Source: Deltaproteobacteria bacterium (GTDB lineage: Bacteria > Desulfobacterota > Dissulfuribacteria > Dissulfuribacterales > S140-46). Taken from it: a stretch of DNA of 22,188 bases. The notes under the pieces are model-generated. The model did no database searches and was not told where the DNA came from. It saw only the letters and a program-made list of their open reading frames with translations. Numbering within the stretch: the first letter of the stretch is position 1; each line of letters starts with the position of its first letter. Below, piece by piece: positions 15,256-22,188 of this stretch. The stretch is taken from contig WFVQ01000137.1 of NCBI GenBank assembly GCA_015491585.1, forward strand, positions 1 through 22,188, read 5' to 3'. Made by a program: the position numbers and the translations under genes.

Positions 15256-16530
15256 ATGAAGTTCGAGTGGCTGGTGGCCCTGCGCTATCTGCGTTCCAGG
15301 CGCAAGGAGCGTTTCATAGCGCTCAATTCGCTCTTCTCCATGATCGGGGTCGCTGTGGGCGTCATGGCCCTCATAGTGGTGATCTCGGTGATGGGGGGGT
15401 TCGAGAACCATCTCAGGACCAAGATACTGGGGGTCAACAGCCACATAGTGGTCCGGAGCTACGGCGGCGCCATACCGGCCTGGCGCGCGGTCCAGGAGAA
15501 GATCCTCTCCATCAACGGCGGGGAGGGGCGGCAAGGCTGGAAGAGGCTCCTTCCCGGCGGCGGTCCGGCCATATCCGCCATTACCCCCTTCATATTCGTC
15601 CAGGCCCTGGTCAGCGCAGGCAATGCGGTTTCCGGCGCCCTGATAAGGGGGATCGATCCAGCCACCATAGGCACGGTAATAGAGACCGGCGAGGTTGTGG
15701 CAGGAGGGGGCGTTGAGGCCCTTGCCATGAAGCGGCGGCCTCCTGGAATAGTGCTGGGCAAGGAGATCGCCCGCACACTGGGCGTGGCCGTGGGGCAGGT
15801 GGTCTCCATAGTGCTCCCTGGAGGCACGGTTACCCCGGTGGGGATGATGCCCAAGATCAGGCCCTTCAAGGTGGTGGGCATCGTCACTACGGGGATGTAC
15901 GAGTACGACTCCTCCCTGGCCTTCATCTCCCTCGCCGATGCCCAGAGGCTTCTCTCCCTCCAGGGCAAGGTGCATGGCTTCGAGCTAAAGGTCTCGGACA
16001 TCTACGCCGCCGACGAACTGGCCGCCGAGATCCAGGAACGGCTTGGTTATCCATATTGGGCGATGGACTGGCAGAGGATGAGCCGCAGCCTCTTCTCGGC
16101 CCTGAAGCTGGAGAAGCTGGCCATGTTCATAGTGCTGACCCTCATAGTGCTGGTCGCGGCATTCAACATAATCAGCAGCCTCACCATGCTGGTCATGGAC
16201 AAGAGGCAGGATATAGCCGTCCTCAAGGCGATGGGGGCCACGGACGGCCAGATACTCAGGATATTCGTCTATGCCGGCACCGCCATCGGCTTGGTGGGCA
16301 CCGCTGCGGGCACCGCGGGAGGGATCGTCCTCTGCGAGCTCCTGAGCCGCTACAAGTTCATCAAGATCCCCCAGGAGGTGTACTATACTGATACCCTGCC
16401 CATCCAATTGGTGCCGTGGTGGGTGGTGGTGATCGCCGTGTCGGCGGTCCTCATCTGCTTCTGCGCCACCATCTATCCGGCAAGGAAGGCGGCAGCCATC
16501 AATCCTTCCCAGGCCCTGAGGACAGGGTAG
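15256..16530 (+). CDS. Lipoprotein-releasing ABC permease, LolC/LolE family
   Basis: The gene encodes 424 residues. The N-terminus (EWLVALRYLRSRRKERFIALNS) and first membrane helix (about 25-48) lead to a long periplasmic MacB-like domain (about 50-275), then an FtsX domain with three helices (about 285-310, 330-355, 385-410), ending ATIYPARKAAAINPSQALRTG, the family ending. LolCDE extracts lipoproteins from the inner membrane for LolA. Whether this is LolC, LolE or a single LolF-type subunit cannot be decided. It starts one base after the lysS stop, with AAGGAG inside lysS. The expected ATPase gene lolD does not follow; instead, an opposing gene overlaps its last 32 bases. Confidence 0.9.
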   Translation: MKFEWLVALRYLRSRRKERFIALNSLFSMIGVAVGVMALIVVISVMGGFENHLRTKILGVNSHIVVRSYGGAIPAWRAVQEKILSINGGEGRQGWKRLLPGGGPAISAITPFIFVQALVSAGNAVSGALIRGIDPATIGTVIETGEVVAGGGVEALAMKRRPPGIVLGKEIARTLGVAVGQVVSIVLPGGTVTPVGMMPKIRPFKVVGIVTTGMYEYDSSLAFISLADAQRLLSLQGKVHGFELKVSDIYAADELAAEIQERLGYPYWAMDWQRMSRSLFSALKLEKLAMFIVLTLIVLVAAFNIISSLTMLVMDKRQDIAVLKAMGATDGQILRIFVYAGTAIGLVGTAAGTAGGIVLCELLSRYKFIKIPQEVYYTDTLPIQLVPWWVVVIAVSAVLICFCATIYPARKAAAINPSQALRTG

Positions 16531-17560
16531 AGTTGCCGTCCCCGGCCTTTGGCGCGGGGGCCTTGGAAGCCTCGAAAGGGTGCTCCGCCAGCCTGATCCA
16601 GCCGCCCTTCACCACGTATATGTCGCCGTCCTGGTCCCTGATCCAGCCGCGTTCCCCCTTTGCGTCCAGGTTTCCAATGTGATAGATGCCGATTCCACTC
16701 TGCTCGAAGTGGATGGTGAGGCGTCCATAGATCTCGCCTGGACCGAGTCCGGTCCCCTTGGCGTCGTCTGGCGGATAGACGTCCACGGCCTGGAGCGGAA
16801 GCAGCCTTTCAAGAAACTTCTTCACCTCGTCCGCGGCCTTTTCCTCCTCGTGTCCTCCTGTGGAGAACCGCCACACGGCGGCTTTTTCATCGCCGGCCCT
16901 GGTCTCCGACTTGGATAGTGACCATGAGAGGTCGCCCCGTTCGTACGAGATGCCCACCACGTCCTTAGGAAGCCCTGATATGACCGAGAGGTCCGTCCAG
17001 GGACGGGGCGAGGGCTGGGAGGTGGGCCACTGGCTCCATATGTCCAGGAGACTGAGGATGTTTTTCTCCACCAGGTACACCTTGTTCGAACCTGCTCTGC
17101 GGATATAGCATGTGTCCCACCGCTCCCCCTTCTTGCCTACGAGCAGGTGCGCCACAGGGCCATCCGTTGCCTGGAGCACGATGTGGAGGGCCTCGCCGTC
17201 GGCGATGTGGAACTGCTCGAAGACCTCCTCGGATTCGGCGCGCAGGTCTCCCTGCAGGCCGGAAAGGGCGGAGATCAGCTTGCTCACCTTGGCCTCCTTG
17301 GCCTTTGCCCAGAATTCGTGATTGCCCTCGCGCCGTCTCACCCTCCAGCGCCCCTGCCGTTTTTCCAGGGCAAGCCCCTCGTGTCCCTTCTCCTTGCCCG
17401 TCCACGCAGTGACCGCGGTCACTTTTGCCTCATCCACTGCCGGTACCAGAGTGGAATAGAGACCGGTGGACTGTTGGACCGTTCCGCTCTGGCGCCAGAA
17501 GTATGCGCCGGCCACGATCACGAAGAGTATGCCTATCACAATCAGGTGTCGCCGATCCAT
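16499..17560 (-). CDS. DUF4340-domain membrane-anchored protein of the Gld-type ABC cassette
   Basis: The gene encodes 353 residues: an N-terminal membrane anchor (about 6-22) followed by an extracytoplasmic region with the DUF4340 pattern (LALEKRQGRWRV near 62-73, repeated VGKKGERWDTCYIRRAGSNKVYLV-like strands, and a late GDIYVVKGGWIRL). DUF4340 proteins accompany GldA/GldF/GldG-like ABC systems in many phyla; their molecular role is not established. Start ATG 17560 has GGAGG 5 bases upstream. It lies 45 bases after the GldFG fusion on the same strand and is probably the last gene of that operon. Its 3' end overlaps lolC/E by 32 bases in the opposite direction. The last 20 residues are low in complexity (Ala, Gly, Ser, Pro). 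Confidence 0.85.
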   Translation of the reverse strand: MDRRHLIVIGILFVIVAGAYFWRQSGTVQQSTGLYSTLVPAVDEAKVTAVTAWTGKEKGHEGLALEKRQGRWRVRRREGNHEFWAKAKEAKVSKLISALSGLQGDLRAESEEVFEQFHIADGEALHIVLQATDGPVAHLLVGKKGERWDTCYIRRAGSNKVYLVEKNILSLLDIWSQWPTSQPSPRPWTDLSVISGLPKDVVGISYERGDLSWSLSKSETRAGDEKAAVWRFSTGGHEEEKAADEVKKFLERLLPLQAVDVYPPDDAKGTGLGPGEIYGRLTIHFEQSGIGIYHIGNLDAKGERGWIRDQDGDIYVVKGGWIRLAEHPFEASKAPAPKAGDGNSTLSSGPGKD

Positions 17561-17605
17561 AGCACCTCCAATGGATATCTGCCGTTGATTCCTTGCCCCA
17601 CGGGA

Positions 17606-20014
17606 TTACGCACAAGACGCCCTTCTCTTCCGTCTTCTGGCCAGCCAGGCCAGTCCGAACAGGGACCAGCACAGCGGCGTGGTTCCGGTGACCAGGGCGC
17701 GCCACATCAGCCGCTCCCCTGCGGTGACCGGACGGATGAACCGCTGGGCGTGGCGTTTGGAGCGGATGTTTATGAGTTCGTTCCCCAGGGTCAGCGCGTC
17801 AACGGTGTTGAGGAAGAAAACGGCATTGTCCACCGCAGGAAGCGCGGTGTCGGAGAACATCTCAGCACAACCCAATACCACGATTCTCGCCTCCTTGGGA
17901 GACTTGGGGCCAGTATCCGTGCTGGTGGCATTGGATTCATCCTCGCCGGGCCAGGCGGGCGGCTTCCCTCCGAACCAGTCAGGAAAGGTGCCGGTCAGGA
18001 GCAATGCTAACGGCCTCTTCTTCAGCTCATCCGGTTTGGAAGGGGCGAGGTCGGCCTGGCGGAGAGGCCCGAAGTGGTATTCCCGCTCCCAACTCTGGGG
18101 GCTGGTGCTGAACAAGACCTGATGCTGGATCCCCAGGCTGTCCAGCTTTCCGGAGTCGAACTCCAAGGCCGATCCCCACAGATAGAGCAGGGAGGCCACC
18201 CGGTTGGTGAGAGAGAGCTCCTTGTTCATCTGGTCGCCGGTGACCTTGATCTGCATGGGGAAATTGACCGGAGTCTGGACCAGTGCGGTGAACAGCCCCA
18301 TCCCCCGCCTGCTGGTCACTGTTAACACCATGTGGTTCGCATCGAACAAGAGCCGGTCGCTCACTTTGACTCCCAGCCCCTCCAACAGCGCGTTGGCACC
18401 GCTGGTCAGCTTGTCGGGAATGGCCATCATCCCCTCTCTGCCCTCGGTGTAGTTGAACCGGTACTGTTGCGCCGCGAGCAGCATCGGCCTGCCGCTCCTC
18501 AGGAATGCCAGCACCTCATACTGCTGTCTCTCGCTGAGTTCCCCAGGGGCCAGCAGGACCAGGAGGTCTGCATCCTCTGGGATTGGATGCTCCTTGTCTA
18601 TCTGCTGTTTCACCACCTGATAGCCCTCGGACTCCAGCAGCATCGCTACCCCCTGGAACCGGTCGTTCTCACCGACGTCCCTGCCCATGCGCTTCATGAG
18701 CATGGCTATGGCGGGATCAGGTGCCTGCGCCGGCGTGACCAGTACCACCTTGGGCTTGTGGTCCAGGGTGAGCCGGAAGATCTTGGAGACGAGCTGATAT
18801 TCGAGGTTGCCCAGGGTGTCCGGGACGACCTGGGGTATCACCTCCTCCTTCTTGTCGAGGTAGGCCACTTCTATCGCGGAATAGATCCGTTTCAGGTTGA
18901 GGGAGTCCTTCTCGATGGTCTGGGCCGCGAAGGGCATGATGCCTTTCTTTTCCAGGTCCTTTATCCTGTCCGGGATGGACGCGGGATCTACTATCCTGTA
19001 CCTGAACTTGGGGGAGAGCCTGGCGAGTTCTTCCAGTATGTCTCTTACGTCTCTGGCCATCTCCTTCATGGGGGTTGGAAGCCTATCCTTGGAGGAGACG
19101 TAGTAGGTCACCGTGATCGGCACCTGGAGCTTCTCGAAGACCCGTTTGGTGGCAGGCGAGACAGAGAAGATCCTCTCCTCGGTCAGGTCAACCCTGGCCC
19201 CGCTCATGTCGTGGAGGAGGCCGTTGGCAAACACCACTACTCCTATCAGCAGGGCGACTCCTGGAAAGAATCCCCGGGAGGTCCTCATCCTGAGCCGTCC
19301 CTCGAGGGTGAAGACGTTGATAAGGAGAAAGGAGGCAGTAAAGAGGACGAAATATAGGGCGTCTGAGAGATCGAGCACCCCTTTGGCGAATGTGGAGAAG
19401 TGGTTGGGTAGCCCCAGGGTCTCCTTGAGAAAGGTTCCCAGTCCTGGGATCCAGCCGTCCACGAACGAGGCGATGAAGTCGGAGCCGGCCAGGTAGCAGC
19501 CGAATCCGGTGATCAGGGTTATTATGAACGACACCACCTGCTCCTCGAAGAAGGCGGATACCGCCAGCCCCAGGGCGACCAGGAAGCAGGCCAGCAGCAC
19601 GGCCCCTGCGTAGCCGCCGACGATGGGCCCCCAGTCAGGTTCGCCCAGCACCTCCAGCATAATGGGGATGGGCAGTGTACCCGCCAGTGCCATGACCGCA
19701 AAAAGCGACGCTGCCGCGAACTTGCCCAAGGTCAGTGCGGCGCTGGACGAGGGAAGGCTGAATAGCAGCGCTATGGTTCCGCTCTTTCTCTCGTCACTCC
19801 ACAGCCTCATGGTTATCGCGGGCACGAATATTATCAGCACCAGGGGCAGCATGGAGAAGAACGGCCTCATGGTGCAGAGCTCGGCGATGAAGAAAGAGGT
19901 CATGTAGAGTCCGCACGAGACCAGGGCGAACACGATGAGAAAGACGTAGGCTATGGGGGTGTTGAAGTAGGAGAAAAGTTCCCGCTTGGCCAGGTGAAGA
20001 ACAGTCTTCAGCAT
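17606..20014 (-). CDS. GldF-GldG fusion: ABC-2 permease joined to GldG-type auxiliary domain
   Basis: The gene encodes about 802 residues. The N-terminal part (about 1-245) is an ABC-2 permease with six helices, including the AYVFLIVFALVSCGLYM helix and the RLWSDERKSGTIALLFSLP loop typical of GldF. A seventh helix (about 250-270) leads into a large extracytoplasmic GldG/ABC_transp_aux domain (about 280-620; LTEERIFSVSPATKRVFEKL is its hallmark start). A last helix near 775-790 precedes a basic cytoplasmic tail. In Flavobacterium, GldF and GldG are separate; here they are one chain. The substrate is unknown. ATG 20014 is preferred over ATG 20020 because GGAGG (20023-20027) is then 8 rather than 2 bases away. 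The ATPase lies upstream. Confidence 0.9.
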   Translation of the reverse strand: MLKTVLHLAKRELFSYFNTPIAYVFLIVFALVSCGLYMTSFFIAELCTMRPFFSMLPLVLIIFVPAITMRLWSDERKSGTIALLFSLPSSSAALTLGKFAAASLFAVMALAGTLPIPIMLEVLGEPDWGPIVGGYAGAVLLACFLVALGLAVSAFFEEQVVSFIITLITGFGCYLAGSDFIASFVDGWIPGLGTFLKETLGLPNHFSTFAKGVLDLSDALYFVLFTASFLLINVFTLEGRLRMRTSRGFFPGVALLIGVVVFANGLLHDMSGARVDLTEERIFSVSPATKRVFEKLQVPITVTYYVSSKDRLPTPMKEMARDVRDILEELARLSPKFRYRIVDPASIPDRIKDLEKKGIMPFAAQTIEKDSLNLKRIYSAIEVAYLDKKEEVIPQVVPDTLGNLEYQLVSKIFRLTLDHKPKVVLVTPAQAPDPAIAMLMKRMGRDVGENDRFQGVAMLLESEGYQVVKQQIDKEHPIPEDADLLVLLAPGELSERQQYEVLAFLRSGRPMLLAAQQYRFNYTEGREGMMAIPDKLTSGANALLEGLGVKVSDRLLFDANHMVLTVTSRRGMGLFTALVQTPVNFPMQIKVTGDQMNKELSLTNRVASLLYLWGSALEFDSGKLDSLGIQHQVLFSTSPQSWEREYHFGPLRQADLAPSKPDELKKRPLALLLTGTFPDWFGGKPPAWPGEDESNATSTDTGPKSPKEARIVVLGCAEMFSDTALPAVDNAVFFLNTVDALTLGNELINIRSKRHAQRFIRPVTAGERLMWRALVTGTTPLCWSLFGLAWLARRRKRRASCA

Positions 20015-20092
20015 CTTCATCTCCTCCGGAAAGGCCAGATGTTCCTCTTCTCTTGATTCGTCGGAAACGGGAGCATGCCACCACGCCGCGGG

Positions 20093-21034
20093 TTACGCCC
20101 CGGCAGTGCCATCCCGCCCCGATACTATGGAGAGAAAGACCTCTTCGAGGTCGGGCCGCTCCCTGTATAGTTCCACGATCTTCCAACCCTTGTGGTGGCA
20201 CAATTCCGCCACAGCGCCCAGGACGTCTCCGCCTGGTGCGGTATGGAGACGGAATCTCGGTGTCTTGCCGCCTTGAAGGCGTTCGGCCCGCCTTACTCCG
20301 TCCAACCTCTCCAGCTCCACGGTTGGATCGCCTGCCGCGTCCAGGCCCACCACTACTTTCTCCGATTCCGTGTGTTCCCTCACCAGGTGATCGAGGGTTG
20401 AGTCGGCCATGACCCTTCCCTGGTTTATGACCACGATTCTCTGAGTGACAGCGGTGATCTCCTGGAGTATGTGGGTGCTGAACAGAATGGCCTTGTCCTG
20501 TGCGAGCTCCTTGACCAGCTCCCTGATCTCGACGATCTGGATCGGATCGAGGCCTGAAGTCGGTTCGTCCAAGATGAGAACCGGCGGATCGTGGACCAGC
20601 GCCTGGGCGATTCCGGTCCTCTGCCTATATCCCTTGGAGAGCTGTCCTATCGGAGTGCACCAGACCTTCTCCAGCCCGCACCTCTCCCTGACCCACTCGA
20701 GACGGCTCCTGGAGTTTCCATTCAGCCCCCTGCTTCTTGCAACGAACTCCAGATATTCTCTGACTTCCATGTTGTCGTAGAGGGGGGCCTGTTCAGGGAG
20801 ATATCCCAATCTGGACCTCACTCCCTGGGGATCTTCCCTGACATCCACGCCAGCCACTACCGCCGTTCCCTTGGTGGGGACGATGTGCGTGGCGATGATC
20901 TTCATGAGGGTAGTCTTTCCGGCGCCATTGGGCCCCAGCAGGCCGACTATCTCGCCTTTGTTCACCGAGAAGGTGACTCCGTCCACTGCCCTCACGGCGC
21001 CGTAGTCCATAGAGACGTTGCGGATCTCTATCAT
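20093..21034 (-). CDS. ABC transporter ATP-binding protein, GldA-like
   Basis: The gene encodes 313 residues. Visible are Walker A GPNGAGKT (34-41), Q-loop around LPEQ (79-82), signature LSKGY (132-136), Walker B VLILDEP (152-158) and the switch His in FSTHIL, followed by a C-terminal regulatory extension of about 100 residues as in GldA/CcmA-type exporters. The frame stays open for 64 codons upstream, but that part is unlike any ABC protein and crosses the promoter. ATG 21034 has GGAGG at 21040-21044, 5 bases away, and gives the normal MIEIRNVSMDYG start. It is the first gene of the ATPase-GldFG-DUF4340 operon, 78 bases before the permease, and should power that permease. Confidence 0.95.
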   Translation of the reverse strand: MIEIRNVSMDYGAVRAVDGVTFSVNKGEIVGLLGPNGAGKTTLMKIIATHIVPTKGTAVVAGVDVREDPQGVRSRLGYLPEQAPLYDNMEVREYLEFVARSRGLNGNSRSRLEWVRERCGLEKVWCTPIGQLSKGYRQRTGIAQALVHDPPVLILDEPTSGLDPIQIVEIRELVKELAQDKAILFSTHILQEITAVTQRIVVINQGRVMADSTLDHLVREHTESEKVVVGLDAAGDPTVELERLDGVRRAERLQGGKTPRFRLHTAPGGDVLGAVAELCHHKGWKIVELYRERPDLEEVFLSIVSGRDGTAGA

Positions 21035-21119
21035 CTCATCCTCCAAGCGCATATATGGTGGCAGGAAATAAAAGACGGTCCGCAGAGGCGTGCCCGCCGC
21101 GGCCAAGTGACCGGGTGAA

Positions 21120-21148
21120 ATGTTATGTACGTCTCCCTTGGATGTCAA
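21120..21148 (-). promoter_or_regulatory. Sigma70-type promoter for the GldA-GldFG-DUF4340 operon
   Basis: On the minus strand a perfect TTGACA (21143-21148) is followed after exactly 17 bases by TAACAT (21120-21125). Transcription would start near 21113, leaving a leader of about 80 bases before ATG 21034. This is the best promoter seen in the window. Confidence 0.7.
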
Positions 21149-21264
21149 CAGCCCCTTATTGCCACTCCACTGCCAGATATCCGGTGTGATGTTAGGATGG
21201 ATCTTCCGAATCCGGCCTGATATCATAATGAAGACTGCCTTTAGAATAGCTGGAGGGAAGGATA

Positions 21265-21570
21265 GTGGCTCTGCCGAAGGTCGAAGTGGTACATATCGAA
21301 GGGTGTCAAGGAGCCGCCGCTGCTGTTGAGGCAGTGAAGTCTGTCGCCCAGGAGATTGGAATCGAGATCGAGCTGCGAGACGTCGTGGTCAGGACCAGGG
21401 CCGAGGCGGAGAGGCACCGCCATGTCGGCAGCCCAACGGTCCTTGTGAACGGTGTTGACGTGGAGCCTGGGTTGAAAGAGGGGCAGTACGGTTTGTCGTG
21501 AAGGCGCTATGGGGCATCGTCGGTGCCCCCGTTAGAGTGGATCAGGGCCGCCCTCTTGAAGGGTGCTTAA
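21265..21570 (+). CDS. Thioredoxin-fold selenoprotein read through TGA (Sec79)
   Basis: The gene encodes 101 residues if TGA 21499-21501 is read as selenocysteine, or 78 if it is a stop. The N-terminus (VEVVHIEGCQGAAAAVEAV) has a thioredoxin-like beta-alpha start with a single Cys14 (CQGA, not CxxC). Residues 54-68, VGSPTVLVNGVDVEP, are the cis-Pro region of a small thioredoxin-like family whose members continue GLSCR.Y and end with a PP..WIR.AL-like helix. Here the frame reads GLS-TGA-RRYG...VPPLEWIRAAL, then TAA 21568-21570, so the TGA aligns with the family Cys. A SECIS-like hairpin follows. Start GTG 21265 has GGAGG 8 bases upstream (21252-21256). I believe NCBI calls relatives DF family (seleno)protein. 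The role is presumably thiol/selenol redox; the substrate is unknown. The DUF4136 gene follows after 27 bases. Confidence 0.82.
21507..21535 (+). promoter_or_regulatory. Candidate bacterial SECIS element
   Basis: GGGGCA (21511-21516) pairs perfectly with TGCCCC (21524-21529). Inside, T17-G23 and C18-G22 can extend the stem (numbers are the last two digits of 215xx), leaving an apical loop G-T-C at 21519-21521. A lower CTA/TAG helix (21507-21509 with 21533-21535) is possible. The apical loop begins 17 bases after the TGA, within the 16-37 range described for bacterial SECIS elements, and its first base is G as expected. The hairpin lies within translated codons, as in other bacteria. Confidence 0.75.
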
Positions 21571-21597
21571 ATAGTATTAGAGGTCAGGAGGATAGAT

Positions 21598-22164
21598 ATG
21601 AGAGCCGTTATCACATTTGGAGTTGTGTTGATGCTGGGATTCGTGACATGGGGCTGTTCTACTTTGCAAGTAGAGAGCGATTATAATCCATCGTATGATT
21701 TTTCCAGTTTGAAAAGTTTTGCAATAGTCTTTCCCAGCGATGGATCTATTACTCTGGTGCAGCAGCGGTTCGCCAAGGCGATTGCCAGTGAGCTCGAGAG
21801 CAAGGGATACAGGCAAGTAGATCGTACCAAGGCCGATTTTATCGTAGTTTTTCATCTTGACGTGACTAGAAAGACCCAGGTGGTGACCGATTACGAGCGG
21901 GTAGGAATATATCCCTATCATTACAGGGGTCGGTACTACTTTCACGGAGGAGCCATGGTTCCGGTTGAACGCCAGTTTTCATACAAGGAGGGGCAGATAG
22001 TAGTGGATGCGGTCTCTCCTGCCAAAAAGGAGATATTCTGGCGGAGCATGGCTACTGACCGGCTCCAGAGCTTCAAATCTCAGGAAGAGAAGTTGGAGTA
22101 CATCTCGAAGGTGGTAAAGGAGGTCTTTATGAGCTTCCCGGCCCGTGGCGGGCAGGAGCGATGA
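21598..22164 (+). CDS. DUF4136-domain probable lipoprotein
   Basis: The gene encodes 188 residues. A hydrophobic signal segment (about 4-18) ends in TWGC, with Cys20 the likely lipidated residue. The lipobox is imperfect: Trp at -2 and Thr at -3 are unusual. After it comes the DUF4136 opening VESDYNPSYDFSSLKSFAI (25-43), then VQQRFAKAIASELESKGYRQV, the ADFIVVFH strand, a Tyr-rich segment (residues 104-113) and a late VVDAVSPAKKEIFWRSMA strand with the usual lW.G-like position. The function of the family is unknown. AGGAGG (21586-21591) lies 6 bases before ATG 21598. It starts 27 bases after the selenoprotein TAA with no terminator, so co-transcription is likely. The first 120 bases are visibly A/T-richer than neighbouring genes. 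Confidence 0.85.
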   Translation: MRAVITFGVVLMLGFVTWGCSTLQVESDYNPSYDFSSLKSFAIVFPSDGSITLVQQRFAKAIASELESKGYRQVDRTKADFIVVFHLDVTRKTQVVTDYERVGIYPYHYRGRYYFHGGAMVPVERQFSYKEGQIVVDAVSPAKKEIFWRSMATDRLQSFKSQEEKLEYISKVVKEVFMSFPARGGQER

Positions 22165-22188
22165 GTAGTGCCGGGTGGTCGCCTACCT
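22161..22188 (+). CDS. Possible start of a further gene, cut by the window edge
   Basis: ATG 22161 overlaps the DUF4136 stop as ATGA and the frame (MSSAGWSPT) stays open to the edge. An AGGAG lies only 2 bases upstream, which is short for initiation. Nine codons are too few to identify a family; this may be no gene at all. Confidence 0.3.

Noticed and set aside
17147..18010. 287-codon open frame on the + strand.
   Set aside because: It runs antisense across both the DUF4340 gene and the GldFG end; composition is typical of GC-rich shadow frames.
18332..19357. 341-codon open frame on the + strand.
   Set aside because: It lies wholly antisense to the clear GldF-GldG fusion and its product is low-complexity, with no family features.
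21035..21226. 64-codon N-terminal extension of the GldA-like ATPase.
   Set aside because: It is unlike any ABC protein, crosses the TTGACA-17-TAACAT promoter, and ATG 21034 has a well-spaced GGAGG.
21149..21264. Promoter for the selenoprotein gene on the + strand.
   Set aside because: TTGCCA near 21159 and TATCAT/CATAAT near 21221-21229 are present but not at workable spacing with each other; no sigma54 GG-N10-GC site was found either.
1..22188. CRISPR arrays, insertion sequences, toxin-antitoxin pairs or phage genes.
   Set aside because: No regularly spaced repeats, transposase-like frames, terminal inverted repeats or phage proteins were seen.

Overview
The window looks like a chromosomal, mostly housekeeping stretch from a GC-rich, Gram-negative, probably anaerobic bacterium. 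A LolC/E permease and a probable lipoprotein imply an outer membrane. An iron-sulfur membrane protein and a candidate selenoprotein fit an anaerobe. Gene order (NrnA-like end, truB, rpsO, pnp; M16 peptidase beside dut; lysS followed by lolC/E), a CarD protein and a GldA/GldFG/DUF4340 cassette suggest a Desulfobacterota-like (former Deltaproteobacteria) lineage. That placement is inference. Codon use favours AGG for Arg and ATA for Ile, and GTG or TTG starts are common. No rRNA, tRNA, CRISPR array, insertion sequence or phage gene was seen, and there is no gene-free stretch over 300 bases.

Layout. 1-3585 (+): end of a probable DHH phosphoesterase, truB, rpsO and pnp, an RNA modification, ribosome and RNA decay block. 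3601-6688 (-): an operon read as M16 peptidase, dut, smr, tmk, with a good sigma70-type promoter at 6730-6758. 6890-8278 (+): a membrane polyferredoxin with its own promoter. 8275-10828 (-): HDOD protein, CarD, RluD. 10856-13658 (-): family-4-like uracil-DNA glycosylase, full-length NfeD protease and slipin, with UDG to NfeD and NfeD to slipin both coupled by ATGA overlaps. 13770-16530 (+): lysS then lolC/E. 16499-21034 (-): GldA-like ATPase, GldF-GldG fusion and DUF4340 protein, led by a strong promoter at 21120-21148. 21265-22164 (+): a small thioredoxin-fold protein, then a DUF4136 lipoprotein.

Main discovery. The small + strand gene at 21265 appears to stop at TGA 21499-21501, but the frame stays open to TAA 21568-21570. 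The next 22 codons look like the missing C-terminus of a thioredoxin-like family in which the residue at the TGA is a conserved Cys (GLSC-R). A perfect 6-bp hairpin, extendable by two pairs, begins 10 nt after the TGA and has a G at the start of its apical loop, as expected of a bacterial SECIS. I read the gene as a 101-residue selenoprotein with Sec79 that ordinary gene calling truncates to 78 residues.

Other points: a UDG paralogue that keeps its four Fe-S cysteines but has changed catalytic motifs; no lolD next to lolC/E; a 32-bp convergent overlap of lolC/E with the DUF4340 gene; a palindrome over the -35 box of the M16-dut-smr-tmk promoter; and hairpins in the rpsO-pnp spacer.
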